NCBI GenBank assembly: GCA_038238185.1
Contig: JBBRXY010000003.1
Location: 15,276-79,275, forward strand
DNA: 64,000 bases
Direction of reading: 5' to 3'
Origin: DATAQC01 sp038238185
GTDB taxonomy: Bacteria; Actinomycetota; Acidimicrobiia; Acidimicrobiales; AC-14
Under the pieces are notes generated by a model that was not told the origin of the DNA, ran no database searches, and was given only the letters and a program-made list of their open reading frames with translations. How positions within the stretch are numbered: the first letter of the stretch is position 1; the number at the start of each line of letters is the position of its first letter. Both the position numbers and the translations under genes were made by a program. Positions 32,139 through 41,495 of the stretch are shown here, piece after piece.

Positions 32139-33548
32139 TCAGACTCCCGCGCCGGCGGCGACGGGGACCCCGAGGGCCTGCCGAAGCGCCACCCCGTCGG
32201 TGGCCACGACCTCGACGGGCCGGGGAAGATCGGAGGGGCTGGTGCCGTCGAGGAACACGCCCTTGGACAGACACACGTCGGGCAGCAGGTAGCGGTGGCC
32301 CTCGGGCTGGGCGGCCAGCACCGGGGCCAGGTCGGCGCCGACGAGTAGGCCGGTGACGGCGATGTTGCCGCCGAAGAAGTTGTTGGCCACGCCCAGCACC
32401 CGTACGTCGGGGCGACCCAGGTCGGCCACGAGGGGAGTCAGCACCCGGGCGCCGTACTCGCCGGTGAGGATGGTGACCGGGCGCCCGTCGTCGGCCGCCG
32501 CCTCCGGTGCCGGGCCCGAGCCCGGTTCGACTGCGCCGTCGGTCCTCGGAGCCCGGTAGCCGTCAGGGCCGGCACCGTCGACCCAGGCGAAGAACCCCGG
32601 CTGGGTTCCCAGGGCCTCGTCGGTGTCGCCCAGCAGCTCGGCCTCGAAGGCGCGGGCCATGCCGATCCCGTCCTCGTGCTGGGGAAAGCCCTCATAGGTC
32701 TCGGTGGACGGGAAGGGGCGATCGGCCAGCAGGTAGTACTCGTCGGCTGCGAACACCACCCGTCGGCCCACCACCGACAGGAAGGTTTCCTGCCATCCGG
32801 CCACCGTGTCGACCACGGCCCGGGCCTCGGCGACCGTATGCGCCCGCAACGAGGCCGCCGGCGACCAGCGGCTGATGCCCAGGGGCACCACGCACACGGT
32901 GGTCAGCTCAGGGAAGCGGTCGAGGACGCCGCAGAGCGTGTCTTCCAGGACATCGGCGTCGTTGACCCCGGGGCACACGACGACCTGGCCGTGGACCTCG
33001 ATGCCGTGGTCGAGGAGGGCCCGCAGCCAGCGCAGGCTGGTGGCGCCCCGCCGGTTGCTGAGCATCCGGGAGCGAACCTCGGGATCGGTGGCATGGATGC
33101 TGACGTTGAGCGGACCGAGGCGCTCGGTGACCACCCGCTCCAGGTCGAGCTCGGTGAAGCGAGTGAGGGTGGTGTAGTTGCCGTAGAGGAACGACAGTCG
33201 GTAGTCGTCGTCCTTCACGTAAAGGCTCTTCCGCAGCCCCGGCGGGAGCTGGAAGATGAAGCAGAACTCGCAGTGGTTGTCGCAGGTGCGCACCTGGTCG
33301 AACAGCGCCGAGGACACCTCCAGGCCGAGGGCCTGCCCGTCGGCCTTGCTCACGCTCACATCGAGGTCGAGGCCCCCCCGGCTCACCTCCAGCGACAGTT
33401 CTGCCTCGTCGGTGAGAAGCTGCCATTCGATGACGTCGCGGGGCCGTACGCCGTTGAGCGACACGACCTCGTCGCCGGCCAGCAGCCCGGCCTCCTCCGC
33501 CGGCGAACCGGGCGCGACAGCTACGACCAGAGGAGAGGGCACACCCAA
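32139..33548 (-). CDS. DUF512 radical SAM protein (PDZ plus iron-sulfur)
   Basis: 469 residues. A PDZ-like N-terminus (VAPGSPAEEAGLLAGDEVVSLNG) precedes the cluster motif CDNHCEFCFI and the DUF512 C-terminal domain (SRWSPAASLRAHTVAEARAV...VPLGISRW and the conserved GEYGARVL, VANNFFGGNIAVTGLL). The family is conserved in actinobacteria and firmicutes and sits next to der here and in many genomes, though its reaction is not established. TTG at 33548 gives the conserved start; GTG at 33542 is two codons on. Confidence 0.9.
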   Translation of the reverse strand: MGVPSPLVVAVAPGSPAEEAGLLAGDEVVSLNGVRPRDVIEWQLLTDEAELSLEVSRGGLDLDVSVSKADGQALGLEVSSALFDQVRTCDNHCEFCFIFQLPPGLRKSLYVKDDDYRLSFLYGNYTTLTRFTELDLERVVTERLGPLNVSIHATDPEVRSRMLSNRRGATSLRWLRALLDHGIEVHGQVVVCPGVNDADVLEDTLCGVLDRFPELTTVCVVPLGISRWSPAASLRAHTVAEARAVVDTVAGWQETFLSVVGRRVVFAADEYYLLADRPFPSTETYEGFPQHEDGIGMARAFEAELLGDTDEALGTQPGFFAWVDGAGPDGYRAPRTDGAVEPGSGPAPEAAADDGRPVTILTGEYGARVLTPLVADLGRPDVRVLGVANNFFGGNIAVTGLLVGADLAPVLAAQPEGHRYLLPDVCLSKGVFLDGTSPSDLPRPVEVVATDGVALRQALGVPVAAGAGV

Positions 33549-33656
33549 GGATACGGCGCCCCCGGCCCATCGGTGACCGGGCCACCCATGGTCAACGAGA
33601 GTCGATGCTCCCGCCGGCCACGCTGCGCTCGCTCGACGCCCTGCACACTGGCGGGC

Positions 33657-34541
33657 TTACCGCCGGCTGCGCTTGCCCTTTTTGGGCGCGATCGCCGACG
33701 CCAGATCGGCCTCGGTGAAGTGGCCGATGACCATGCCACTCGACGCGTACCGGTAAAGGGCCACGCCGAACACCTGGCGGGCGGCGGCCTGGCGCACCGA
33801 ACCCACCACGATGAGAGCGACGCCGGCCAATCCCAGGATCACTCCCAGGGAAACGCCGATCATCCCACCCAACCCCAGGCCCAGTCCCAGGCCGATGGCC
33901 AACAGGACGATGCCGGGGAGGAGGAAGGTCAACAGGATGCGGATCCCGATTCGGAACGAACCCGTCACCGCCTCGCCCCACTTGTCACGGATGAGCGCCA
34001 CCGAACGCTTCATGGCTGCCGGGGCGCCCACGTCTTCGAGGACGATCACCGGGAGCACGAAGAACGTTATCAACGACCACGCCGCCGAAAGGATGCCGGC
34101 AAGGATCGCCCGGAGGATCGTCATGACGACGTTGTCGTCGCCTCCGCCCTGGATCGCCGCGAGGATCCACCCCACGACCACGCTGATGAGCGCCCAGAGG
34201 CCGAGGGCCTGGGTCCGCTCGCCGGCGATCCGCATGCCGTCTTCAAACCTGGCCACCTCGCCCCTCATCAGGCTGTCGGCCACGAACACCAGGCCGGCGA
34301 TGTAGCGCACACCCACGAAGGTCGCCGCCCACGCGCCGACGAAGAACAGAAGTCCTGCGGCGATGTAGGCGGGGGTGGCATGGGACAACGCGAGCAGCGC
34401 CAACGCCGGGGCCATGAAGATGAAGGCCGCCAGGATGCCGTAGACGGCGGCCAGGGCCGGGAAGCGCAGCAGCTGTGGGTTCTCCTTGATGACGGCCCAG
34501 GTTTTGTCGGTCATCTCGCCACTTCGTTTCCAGCTGCTCAT
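33657..34541 (-). CDS. DUF6159-family polytopic membrane protein
   Basis: 294 residues, about six membrane helices. The start MSSWKRSGEMTDKTWAVIKENPQLLRFP and the middle LEDVGAPAAMKRSVALIRDKWGEAVTGSF are typical of DUF6159 proteins. The C-terminal part ends in a basic tail (PKKGKRSRR). The function is unknown; it is not a known transporter. It lies between the DUF512 and polyprenyl synthase genes on the same strand. Confidence 0.75.
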   Translation of the reverse strand: MSSWKRSGEMTDKTWAVIKENPQLLRFPALAAVYGILAAFIFMAPALALLALSHATPAYIAAGLLFFVGAWAATFVGVRYIAGLVFVADSLMRGEVARFEDGMRIAGERTQALGLWALISVVVGWILAAIQGGGDDNVVMTILRAILAGILSAAWSLITFFVLPVIVLEDVGAPAAMKRSVALIRDKWGEAVTGSFRIGIRILLTFLLPGIVLLAIGLGLGLGLGGMIGVSLGVILGLAGVALIVVGSVRQAAARQVFGVALYRYASSGMVIGHFTEADLASAIAPKKGKRSRR

Positions 34542-34601
34542 GTCCGCTCCTTCGCCGGGTAGGTCCAGCGTACGACCATGCCGGGCGATATGCCGCCCGG
34601 T

Positions 34602-35624
34602 TCACCCCACCAGCGTGTAGGTGCCCGCCGTCCGCTCGCTGAGGGCCCATTCGAGGTAGGCGTCCGGGAGCTTGGCCAACCCGGACACCACCCGGCCGCC
34701 GTCAAGGGTGGCCAGGGCCTCGGTGGCAGTGCGGTTGAATCGCCGGGCCAGGTCGAGGGCCTGCTCGATGGCGCCGTTGGCCTTGACCAGCTCCAACAGA
34801 TCGCTCACCGACGTCGGGTCGGCGATGTACTGACCCAGCCTCGAGCGAAGGAGGTCGTCGTGATCGCCTTGGAGGGCGTAGAGCACGGGGAGCGTGTAGA
34901 CGCCCTCCTTCAGGTCGTTGCCCACGGGTTTGCCCATGATCCTCGTGGTAGAGACGATGTCGAGCACGTCGTCGACGATCTGGAAGGCCATCCCGAAGGC
35001 TTCGCCGAACCGGCTCAACGCGTCCACCTGCTCTCCGGTGTAGCCGGTGCAGAGAGCACCGATGCGACACGACGCCCGCATCAGCGCGGCCGTCTTGCCC
35101 TTCACCGATTTGAGGACCGCGTCGACCTGGCGGTCGACGTTGAAGAGGTCGACGGTTTCACGACTCTGCCCGTCGCACAGGTCGGCGATGGTCTCGGCCA
35201 GCACCTCGGCCACTTCCTTGGAGACCCGGGCCGCCTCCACGCCCGCCCGGGCCAGCAGGTAGTCGCCCACGAGGATGGCGTGACTCGATCCTTCGATGCA
35301 GTTGACCGTCGGGACCCCCCGACGCTCGTCGGCGTCGTCGATGATGTCGTCGTGCACCAGTGAGCCGACGTGAACGAGCTCCACCGACACCGCCCCCGAC
35401 CGCACCGATTGGCTCCACGACCCCTCACCGGCCACCGCGGCCGCGGCGGCGATGGCGAGCACGGGACGAAGTCGCTTGCCCCCGGCCTCGACCACGCGCA
35501 AGCCGGGCTCGAACAGATAGGTGTTGTCCGAGCGCAAGGCCTGGCCCAGGCCCTGCTCGACCTCGACGAGGTGGTCGGTCAGATCGGGAAGGCCCAGCAG
35601 GCCGGCCAGGTCGTGGGTCCTCAT
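34602..35624 (-). CDS. Polyprenyl diphosphate synthase
   Basis: 340 residues. The two aspartate-rich motifs of trans-prenyltransferases are present: VHDDIIDDADERRG (first) and VDDVLD (second), with GGKRLRPVL and the conserved GKTAALMR in between. It condenses isopentenyl diphosphate units into a long chain for menaquinone or a similar quinone side chain; chain length cannot be read from sequence here. Its ATG overlaps the stop of uppS (ATGA). Confidence 0.92.
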   Translation of the reverse strand: MRTHDLAGLLGLPDLTDHLVEVEQGLGQALRSDNTYLFEPGLRVVEAGGKRLRPVLAIAAAAAVAGEGSWSQSVRSGAVSVELVHVGSLVHDDIIDDADERRGVPTVNCIEGSSHAILVGDYLLARAGVEAARVSKEVAEVLAETIADLCDGQSRETVDLFNVDRQVDAVLKSVKGKTAALMRASCRIGALCTGYTGEQVDALSRFGEAFGMAFQIVDDVLDIVSTTRIMGKPVGNDLKEGVYTLPVLYALQGDHDDLLRSRLGQYIADPTSVSDLLELVKANGAIEQALDLARRFNRTATEALATLDGGRVVSGLAKLPDAYLEWALSERTAGTYTLVG

Positions 35625-36373
35625 CGGGAATCCACGGTGGCCGCACCCATCCGCCGTCGGCGGGTCTGGTACTCGGCCACTGCCGAATAGAGGTGCCATC
35701 CTCGGAAGTCTGGCCACAGCGTCTCGGTGAAGACGAACTCGGCGTAGGTGCTGTGCCAGATGAAGAAGTTGGACAGGCGGTGTTCGGCCGACGTGCGGAT
35801 GACCAGGTCGAGGTCGGGCATCTCGGGAACGTAGAGGTGACCGGCGAACTCCTCCTCGTTGAGCTCGGCGATGGACTGGCCGCTGGCCGCCAGCGACCTG
35901 ACGGCGTCCACGATCTCCGCTCTGCCCCCGTAGTTGAAGGCGATGCACAGCTGGAGGTGGTCGTTGCCCTTGGTGAGATCCTCGGTCTCGAGGAGCCAGT
36001 CGCGCGACTTCTGGGGGATCTGGGGGTCGTCGAGGCGGCCGGCGAAGCGGATGCGGACGCCCTTGTCGTTGAGCTCGTCCCGGCGGGACCGCCGCAGCAG
36101 CCACTCGTCGAAACTCATCAAGAAGGTGACCTCGGCCTGGTCACGGGTCCAGTTCTCGGTGGAAAAGGCATAGACCGACAGCCAGGAGACCCCGAGCTCG
36201 AGGGCGGCGTCGACCGTGGACACCACCGACTCCTCAGCCGCCTGGTGGCCATGGATGCGGGCCATGTCCCGCATGAGGGCCCAGCGACCGTTCCCGTCCA
36301 TGATGCACCCCACGTGAGCCGGGATCTCGCCCTCCCGGACGGTGGCGAGCTGGGCCTCTTCGATGATCCTCAC
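35621..36373 (-). CDS. uppS: Isoprenyl transferase (UppS)
   Basis: 250 residues. The cis-prenyltransferase signature is complete: IMDGNGRWALMRDMARIHGH with the catalytic Asp, SVYAFSTENW, and the ending DLVIRTSAEHRLSNFFIWHSTYAEFVF with its FPP-binding residues. It makes decaprenyl/undecaprenyl phosphate precursor for cell-wall and glycan carriers. The GTG start has no ribosome-binding site nearby but a TAGGTT box lies nine bases upstream. Coupled by four-base overlap to the polyprenyl synthase. Confidence 0.93.
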   Translation of the reverse strand: MRIIEEAQLATVREGEIPAHVGCIMDGNGRWALMRDMARIHGHQAAEESVVSTVDAALELGVSWLSVYAFSTENWTRDQAEVTFLMSFDEWLLRRSRRDELNDKGVRIRFAGRLDDPQIPQKSRDWLLETEDLTKGNDHLQLCIAFNYGGRAEIVDAVRSLAASGQSIAELNEEEFAGHLYVPEMPDLDLVIRTSAEHRLSNFFIWHSTYAEFVFTETLWPDFRGWHLYSAVAEYQTRRRRMGAATVDSR

Positions 36374-36490
36374 GGCCCAGTCAACCTAGCCGAGGGCCAA
36401 TTCCTACAAGCTTCGCCAAGGTCGCCGGGGGTCTCCAAGGGTCGCCCCGGCGACCAGGGAACCGCCGGCGGGCCGGTAGCGTGGGGATAA

Positions 36491-37585
36491 GTGGACGAGA
36501 TCGCTCCCAGCCGGTCATCTCTTGATCGGCCCTCCGTTGCCGCAGTCGGTGGTGTCGAGCTGGTGTTGCTTGCCTCGCCCCGTGGGTTCTGCGCCGGTGT
36601 GGAAATGGCCATCAAGGCCCTGGCCTGGATGTTGCGGGTGTTCGAACCGCCGGTCTACTGCTACCACGAGATCGTGCACAACCGCCTGGTGGTCGACCGG
36701 TTCCGCAACCTCGGCGTGGTCTTCGTGGAGGCGATCGACGAGGTCCCCAACGGCGCACCGCTCATGCTCAGTGCCCACGGGTCCAGCCCCGAGGTGGTGG
36801 CGGCGGCCCGCGCCAACGGAGGCTTCGTCATCGACGCCGTCTGCCCGCTCGTGACCAAGGTGCACCACGAGGTCAAGGTGCGGGCAGGCAAGGGCTACTC
36901 GATCGTCTACGTGGGCCACGAGGGACACGACGAGGCCGTGGGCACCTTGGCGGTGGCCCCCGAAGCCGTACACCTGGTCGAGACGGAGGCCGATGTGCAC
37001 GCCCTGGGTGCTCCGGACGGCCCCGTCGCCCTGCTGGCCCAGACCACCCTCAGCCACCAGGACTGGGCCGGGGTCCTCGATGCCGCCCGCCAGCGGTTCC
37101 CCGACGTCTGGGTGCCGGGCCGCAGTGACCTGTGCTTCGCCACCACCAATCGCCAGGCGGCTCTCACCGAGATTGCCACCCGCGCCGATGCCATCGTGGT
37201 CATCGGCTCGGCCAACTCGTCGAACACCGTGGCCCTCGAGAAAGTGGCCAGGGCCGTGGGCTGCCCCCGGGTCTACCGGGTCAACGCCGCCGGCGAGCTT
37301 CCCGACGACCTGTCCGGCGTGGTGGGGGTCACCGCCGGGGCATCGGCGCCCGACGAGCTCGTGCGGGCGGTCGTCGACGCCCTGGCCCCCGTCGGCGGGG
37401 TCGAGCTGGTGTCGGTCACCGACGAGGACGAGTACTTCCCACCCCCGCGCGAGCTCCGCGACCTGCTCGGCGCCCTCGACTCGATCGTCAGCCTTGCCCT
37501 GGGCGCACCCGCGCCGACCTCATCAGCCTTCGCCGACGACCGGCGGGTGGCCGCCAGCGACGTGCTCGACACCCTCGCCGGCTAG
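36491..37585 (+). CDS. ispH: 4-Hydroxy-3-methylbut-2-enyl diphosphate reductase (IspH)
   Basis: 364 residues. The three iron-sulfur cysteines are in RGFCAGV, IDAVCPLVTKVH and SDLCFATTNRQ, with the conserved EIVHN and GSANSSNT motifs. IspH makes IPP and DMAPP in the last step of the MEP pathway, feeding the prenyl transferases on the other strand. GTG start. A TAGCGT -10-like box ends eight bases upstream, so the transcript may be near-leaderless. A hairpin terminator follows. Confidence 0.95.
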   Translation: MDEIAPSRSSLDRPSVAAVGGVELVLLASPRGFCAGVEMAIKALAWMLRVFEPPVYCYHEIVHNRLVVDRFRNLGVVFVEAIDEVPNGAPLMLSAHGSSPEVVAAARANGGFVIDAVCPLVTKVHHEVKVRAGKGYSIVYVGHEGHDEAVGTLAVAPEAVHLVETEADVHALGAPDGPVALLAQTTLSHQDWAGVLDAARQRFPDVWVPGRSDLCFATTNRQAALTEIATRADAIVVIGSANSSNTVALEKVARAVGCPRVYRVNAAGELPDDLSGVVGVTAGASAPDELVRAVVDALAPVGGVELVSVTDEDEYFPPPRELRDLLGALDSIVSLALGAPAPTSSAFADDRRVAASDVLDTLAG

Positions 37586-37596
37586 TTCCGACCCGG

Positions 37597-37648
37597 CGCT
37601 TCTTGTCGCGCTGACCAACGCACTGGGGTGATGGGGCGACAAGAAGCG
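37597..37648. terminator. Bidirectional hairpin between convergent ispH and cmk
   Basis: CGCTTCTTGTCGC (37597-37609) and GCGACAAGAAGCG (37636-37648) are a perfect 13-base inverted repeat with a 26-base loop. It lies between two convergent genes and could end both transcripts. No long T run follows on either side. Confidence 0.6.
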
Positions 37649-37652
37649 GGGG

Positions 37653-39053
37653 TCAGAGGCCTTCTTGGGCCTGGTCGAAGAGTCGCTGCACCTCGGCATG
37701 GAGGGCGGCGGTGAGGTCCCGGAGGGCGGCGCGCGACGGATGGCCGCTGGCCTTGGGTGGCGGCGGAACGAGCGGCTCCCCCACCACCACGTGCACCTTC
37801 ACTGGTCGGGGAACGCGTCTGCCCTTCTCAAGAGCCCGTTCCGAACCGCCGATACCGACGGGGACGATGGGCACCCCGGCGCGGATGGCCACATAGGCGG
37901 CGCCCTCGTACAGGTCGTGGACGGTGGGGCCCGACCGGCGGGTGCCCTCGGGGAACAGGACCAGCGGTTCGCCACTGCGGATGATCTCGAGGCAACGGCG
38001 CAGGGCTTCGCGGTCGGCCGCCCCCCGGCGTACGGGAAAGGCGCCCAGGGCCGAGATGAAGCTGCCGAACCAGGAGACCTTCCACAGCGAGTCCTTGCCC
38101 ATGTAGCGGATGCGCCGCTTGGAGACTGCCGCCACCAGGCCGAAGTCGATGAACGAGCGATGGACGGGGGCAAGGATGAAGGCTCCCGTCGCCGGGATGT
38201 GGTCGAGACCCTCGTAGGTGGCTCGCCAGTACGCCCGGCAGATGCCGTTCACCAGCACCCGTACTGCGCCATAGAGGGCCCGGGCCGCTCCCGTGGGTGG
38301 ACCGGTCACCGCCGGGTCGGGAGCCCCGCCCGGGGGGCCACTCGAGCCCTCGGGCGGGCTCGCTGACGGCGGGGGCGGGGCCGGCTCGTCGATGACGGGG
38401 ACCCGCGACACGATCTCGTCGACGATGTCGTCGATGGTGCGTCCCGTGGTGTCGAGGACCCACGCGTCGTCGGCCACGGCCAGCGGCGACGCCGTGCGGG
38501 TCGAGTCCAGTCGATCGCGACGGGCCAGGGCGACGGGGTCCTCGTCGGATGACCGGCGCCGGGCCCGCTCCTCGTCGCTGGCCGTGAGGAACACCTTCAG
38601 GGTGGCGTCGGGGAAGACCACGCTGGCGATGTCGCGACCCTCCACCACTCCCCCGCCCCGTTCGGCCGCCCATGCCCGCTGACGTTGCACGAGCTCGGTG
38701 CGAACCTCGGCGCAGGCGGCAACCGTGCTCACCGCCCGGCCCACCTCGGGGATACGCAGCAGTTCGGTGATGTCATCGCCGTCGAGCAGCACCCGGTCAT
38801 TGGCCTCGATGACCACGTGGCGCACCACCTCGGCCAGCTCCTCGGCCGAGGCCGATTCGGGATCGAGGTTTCGGCGCATCACTGCGACGGCCGCCGCTCG
38901 GTACATGGCTCCGGTATCGAGGTGGTCGAGGCCCAGACGACCGGCGACGGCTTTGGACACCGTCGACTTCCCTGACCCCACCGGTCCGTCGATGGCGATC
39001 ACCCGCGACTTCGGCACCCTCGACTTCGGCACCCTCGACGTCGGCTCGGTCAT
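37653..39053 (-). CDS. cmk: Fused cytidylate kinase-acyltransferase (Cmk-PlsC)
   Basis: 466 residues. The N-terminal 220 or so are cytidylate kinase (GPVGSGKST, EGRDIASVVFP, RDRLDSTR), which phosphorylates CMP/dCMP. After a Pro/Ser/Gly linker (about residues 225-260) comes a PlsC/1-acylglycerol-3-phosphate acyltransferase with HRSFIDF (catalytic H-x4-D) and FPEGTRRSG. The fusion of nucleotide and lipid enzymes in one chain is known in some actinobacteria. A 15-base tandem repeat (39006-39035) encodes a doubled VPKSR near the N-terminus. Start overlaps aroA (ATGA). Confidence 0.93.
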   Translation of the reverse strand: MTEPTSRVPKSRVPKSRVIAIDGPVGSGKSTVSKAVAGRLGLDHLDTGAMYRAAAVAVMRRNLDPESASAEELAEVVRHVVIEANDRVLLDGDDITELLRIPEVGRAVSTVAACAEVRTELVQRQRAWAAERGGGVVEGRDIASVVFPDATLKVFLTASDEERARRRSSDEDPVALARRDRLDSTRTASPLAVADDAWVLDTTGRTIDDIVDEIVSRVPVIDEPAPPPPSASPPEGSSGPPGGAPDPAVTGPPTGAARALYGAVRVLVNGICRAYWRATYEGLDHIPATGAFILAPVHRSFIDFGLVAAVSKRRIRYMGKDSLWKVSWFGSFISALGAFPVRRGAADREALRRCLEIIRSGEPLVLFPEGTRRSGPTVHDLYEGAAYVAIRAGVPIVPVGIGGSERALEKGRRVPRPVKVHVVVGEPLVPPPPKASGHPSRAALRDLTAALHAEVQRLFDQAQEGL

Positions 39054-40324
39054 GACCGGGCCTGGCCGCCGAGAGCGGTGAGGTGGGCCTCGAACGTCGG
39101 GTAGCTGGTGGCCACCGACTCCCATCCGTCGATCAGCGACTCTCCGTCGACGGCCATGGCCGCCACGGCCATCGCCATGGCCACCCGATGGTCACCCTGG
39201 GCATCGGCGCGGGCTCCGACGAGCGCCCCTCCCCCACCGACGATGAAGCCGTCGGCCTTGGTCTCGACCTGGGCGCCGAACGCCCGGAGCCCCTCGGCCA
39301 CCGTGGCGATCCGATCACTCTCCTTCACCCGCAACTCGGCTGCACCTCCGAACAGTGTGGGCCCCTCGGCCACCGCCGCCGCCACCGCCAACACGGGGAT
39401 CTCGTCGATGAGACCGGGCACCTCGACCCCGCCCACTTCGGTGCCCCGCAGCGGACCGTGGCGGGCCCGCACTTGGTTGTCGCCCACCTGTTCGATGTCG
39501 GCCCCCATGCGGGCCAGCACGTCGAGGAATCCCGCCCGACCCGGCCCCAGGTACACCTTGTCGACCACCACGTCGCTGCCCGGCGTCACGCACGCGGCGA
39601 CCACCCAGAAGGCGGCCTGGGACGGGTCGCCGGGCACGTCGAGCTCGAACGGGCGAAGGCGGGAACGGCGCACCCGCACGGCCTGTCCCCCGCCGTCGTG
39701 ATCGAAAGTGACCTCGGCGTCGGCCTCGCACAGGGCCAGCAGCTCCTCGGTGTGGGCCCGGGTGGGCACGGGCTCGCGCACCACCGTGTCGCCCTCGGCC
39801 CCCAACCCGGCGAGCAGGACCGCCGACTTCACTTGGGCACTGGCGACAGGCGGGGTGTAGTCGATACCGGCCAGACTGCCACCCCGCACGGTGAGGGGCG
39901 GGTAGTGACCGTCGTCGCGACCGTCGATCAGGGCCCCCATGGCCCGTAGTGGGTCGACCACCCGGTCCATGGGACGGTGGGCCACCGAGGAGTCGCCGGC
40001 GAGCACGGTGAGCCAGTCGAAACCGGCCGAGAACCCGGCCAGGAGGCGGATCCCCGTGCCCGAGTTGCCCACGTCGAGCACGCCCTCGGGTTCGTGCAAC
40101 CGATCGGTGCCACCCGTGATCCGCTCCCCGTCGATCTTGGCACCCATGGCCTCGACGGCGGCGCGCGTGCGGTCGACATCGTCGCCGTCGGACAGTCCCC
40201 GCACGAGCGAGGTGCCCTCGGCCCGGGCAGCGAACAGCAGGGCCCGGTGCGAGATGGACTTGTCTCCAGGCACCTGGATGCGTCCCCGCAACGGCCGGCC
40301 GCCGGTCACCCGTAATCCCGTCAT
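39050..40324 (-). CDS. aroA: EPSP synthase (AroA)
   Basis: 424 residues. QVPGDKSISHRALLFAA, LDVGNSGTGIRLLAGF, SSQ-like VASAQVKSAVLLAGL, IDEIPVLAVAAA and RVKESDRIATVAEGL are the conserved AroA blocks, including the PEP-binding lysine and arginines. It joins shikimate-3-phosphate and PEP on the way to chorismate. It lies four bases after tyrA and overlaps cmk, in one operon with tyrA and aroH. Confidence 0.96.
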   Translation of the reverse strand: MTGLRVTGGRPLRGRIQVPGDKSISHRALLFAARAEGTSLVRGLSDGDDVDRTRAAVEAMGAKIDGERITGGTDRLHEPEGVLDVGNSGTGIRLLAGFSAGFDWLTVLAGDSSVAHRPMDRVVDPLRAMGALIDGRDDGHYPPLTVRGGSLAGIDYTPPVASAQVKSAVLLAGLGAEGDTVVREPVPTRAHTEELLALCEADAEVTFDHDGGGQAVRVRRSRLRPFELDVPGDPSQAAFWVVAACVTPGSDVVVDKVYLGPGRAGFLDVLARMGADIEQVGDNQVRARHGPLRGTEVGGVEVPGLIDEIPVLAVAAAVAEGPTLFGGAAELRVKESDRIATVAEGLRAFGAQVETKADGFIVGGGGALVGARADAQGDHRVAMAMAVAAMAVDGESLIDGWESVATSYPTFEAHLTALGGQARS

Positions 40325-40328
40325 GTGC

Positions 40329-41495
40329 TCAATCGAGGGGAGACGTCGATGGCCGGAACCCGCGATCGCCGAGGGCGACCAACACCCGTTGGTGGGCAGA
40401 ACGCTCGACGACCATCACCAGCACACCGCGAGAACCCTCGGTGGAGTGGGCGATCTCGAGGTCGGCGATGTTGACGTCGAGCTCGGCCAGCAGGGTGGTG
40501 ACCTCGGCCACGACTCCAGGGCGGTCGGGCACGGGAACCCGCACCTCGATGAGCCCGGCAGTCCGGTCGAGGCGGGCGGGGAGGTTCACCCGGGCGTGGC
40601 GCGAGCGCTCGAGCGACGACCGCAGCGCCTCCTGGTCACCCGTGGCCACCCGCTCCCGCATGTCACCGAGCCCGCCCAACAGCCGGTCGAGGCCCTCGAG
40701 AATGGCCTCACTGTTCTGGGAACAGATGTCGAGCCAGATCCCGGGGTTGCCCGCCGCCACCCGCGTCATGTCACGGAAGCCGCCCGCCACCAGCCGCAGC
40801 ATCGCCGGGTGCTCCACGGCACCGTCGGCGGCCAGGCCCATCAAGGTGGCGGCGACCAGGTGGGGGACGTGGGAGACCATGGCCACGAGCGAGTCGTGGC
40901 GATCGGGCGGCAAGGCCACGACATCGGCCCCGAACGAGCGGATCACCGACCGCACCCGGGTGTAGGCCTCGGAGTCGGTGTCGAGGGTGGGAGTGAGCAC
41001 CCACATGGCGCCCTCGAACAGCTCGGCATCGGCGCCGTCGACACCGTCCTGTTCGGAGCCGGCCATCGGGTGGCCTCCCACGAAGCAGGGATCGGCGATG
41101 GCATCGACAACGGCGGCCTTGACGCCACCCACGTCGGTGACGACCCCTCCGCCGGCCAGGGCGGCCCGGGCCGCTCCGGGGATGGCGCCCACCGGCGTGG
41201 CCACGAACGTCACCTCGGCCTCGGGGTCGTCGCCCACGGCGTCGACGGCCTCGAGCTCGAGGGCCCGGGCGGCCCGGGCGGGGTCGATGTCGGACCCGGT
41301 GACATGCCACCCCCGAGCCCGCAAAGCCAGGCCGATCGACCCTCCGATGAGCCCGGTCCCGATCACGGCCGCCCGGCGGGGTGGTGGGCCCGAGTGGTCC
41401 TCGGAGCGGGGTGGTGGGCCCGAGTGGTCCTCGGAGCGGGGTGGTGGGCCCGAGCGGCCCTCGGAGCGGGGTGGTTGCTCAACCGGGGAGGTCAT
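40329..41495 (-). CDS. tyrA: Prephenate dehydrogenase (TyrA) with C-terminal ACT-like domain
   Basis: 388 residues. After an unusual 40-residue Pro/Arg/Ser-rich head encoded by a 30-base repeat, the NAD-binding site is RAAVIGTGLIGGSIGLALRARGW, then DVGGVKAAVVDAI, GGHPMAGSEQDG (catalytic His) and HDSLVAMVSHVPHLVAATL. The last 80 residues (LIEVRVPVPDRPGVVAEVTTLLAELDVNIADLEI) are an ACT domain that likely senses tyrosine. It makes 4-hydroxyphenylpyruvate. The ATG at 41495 is chosen since residues before it are not conserved. Confidence 0.94.
   Translation of the reverse strand: MTSPVEQPPRSEGRSGPPPRSEDHSGPPPRSEDHSGPPPRRAAVIGTGLIGGSIGLALRARGWHVTGSDIDPARAARALELEAVDAVGDDPEAEVTFVATPVGAIPGAARAALAGGGVVTDVGGVKAAVVDAIADPCFVGGHPMAGSEQDGVDGADAELFEGAMWVLTPTLDTDSEAYTRVRSVIRSFGADVVALPPDRHDSLVAMVSHVPHLVAATLMGLAADGAVEHPAMLRLVAGGFRDMTRVAAGNPGIWLDICSQNSEAILEGLDRLLGGLGDMRERVATGDQEALRSSLERSRHARVNLPARLDRTAGLIEVRVPVPDRPGVVAEVTTLLAELDVNIADLEIAHSTEGSRGVLVMVVERSAHQRVLVALGDRGFRPSTSPLD
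41381..41475 (-). repeat. 30-base tandem repeat in the tyrA head
   Basis: Three consecutive near-identical 30-base units (41381-41410, 41411-41440, 41441-41470) with a partial fourth. In frame on the minus strand they encode the repeating ten-residue unit PRSEDHSGPP, with variants EGRSGPP. The unit is an exact multiple of three, so copy-number change would keep the frame. Confidence 0.85.
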
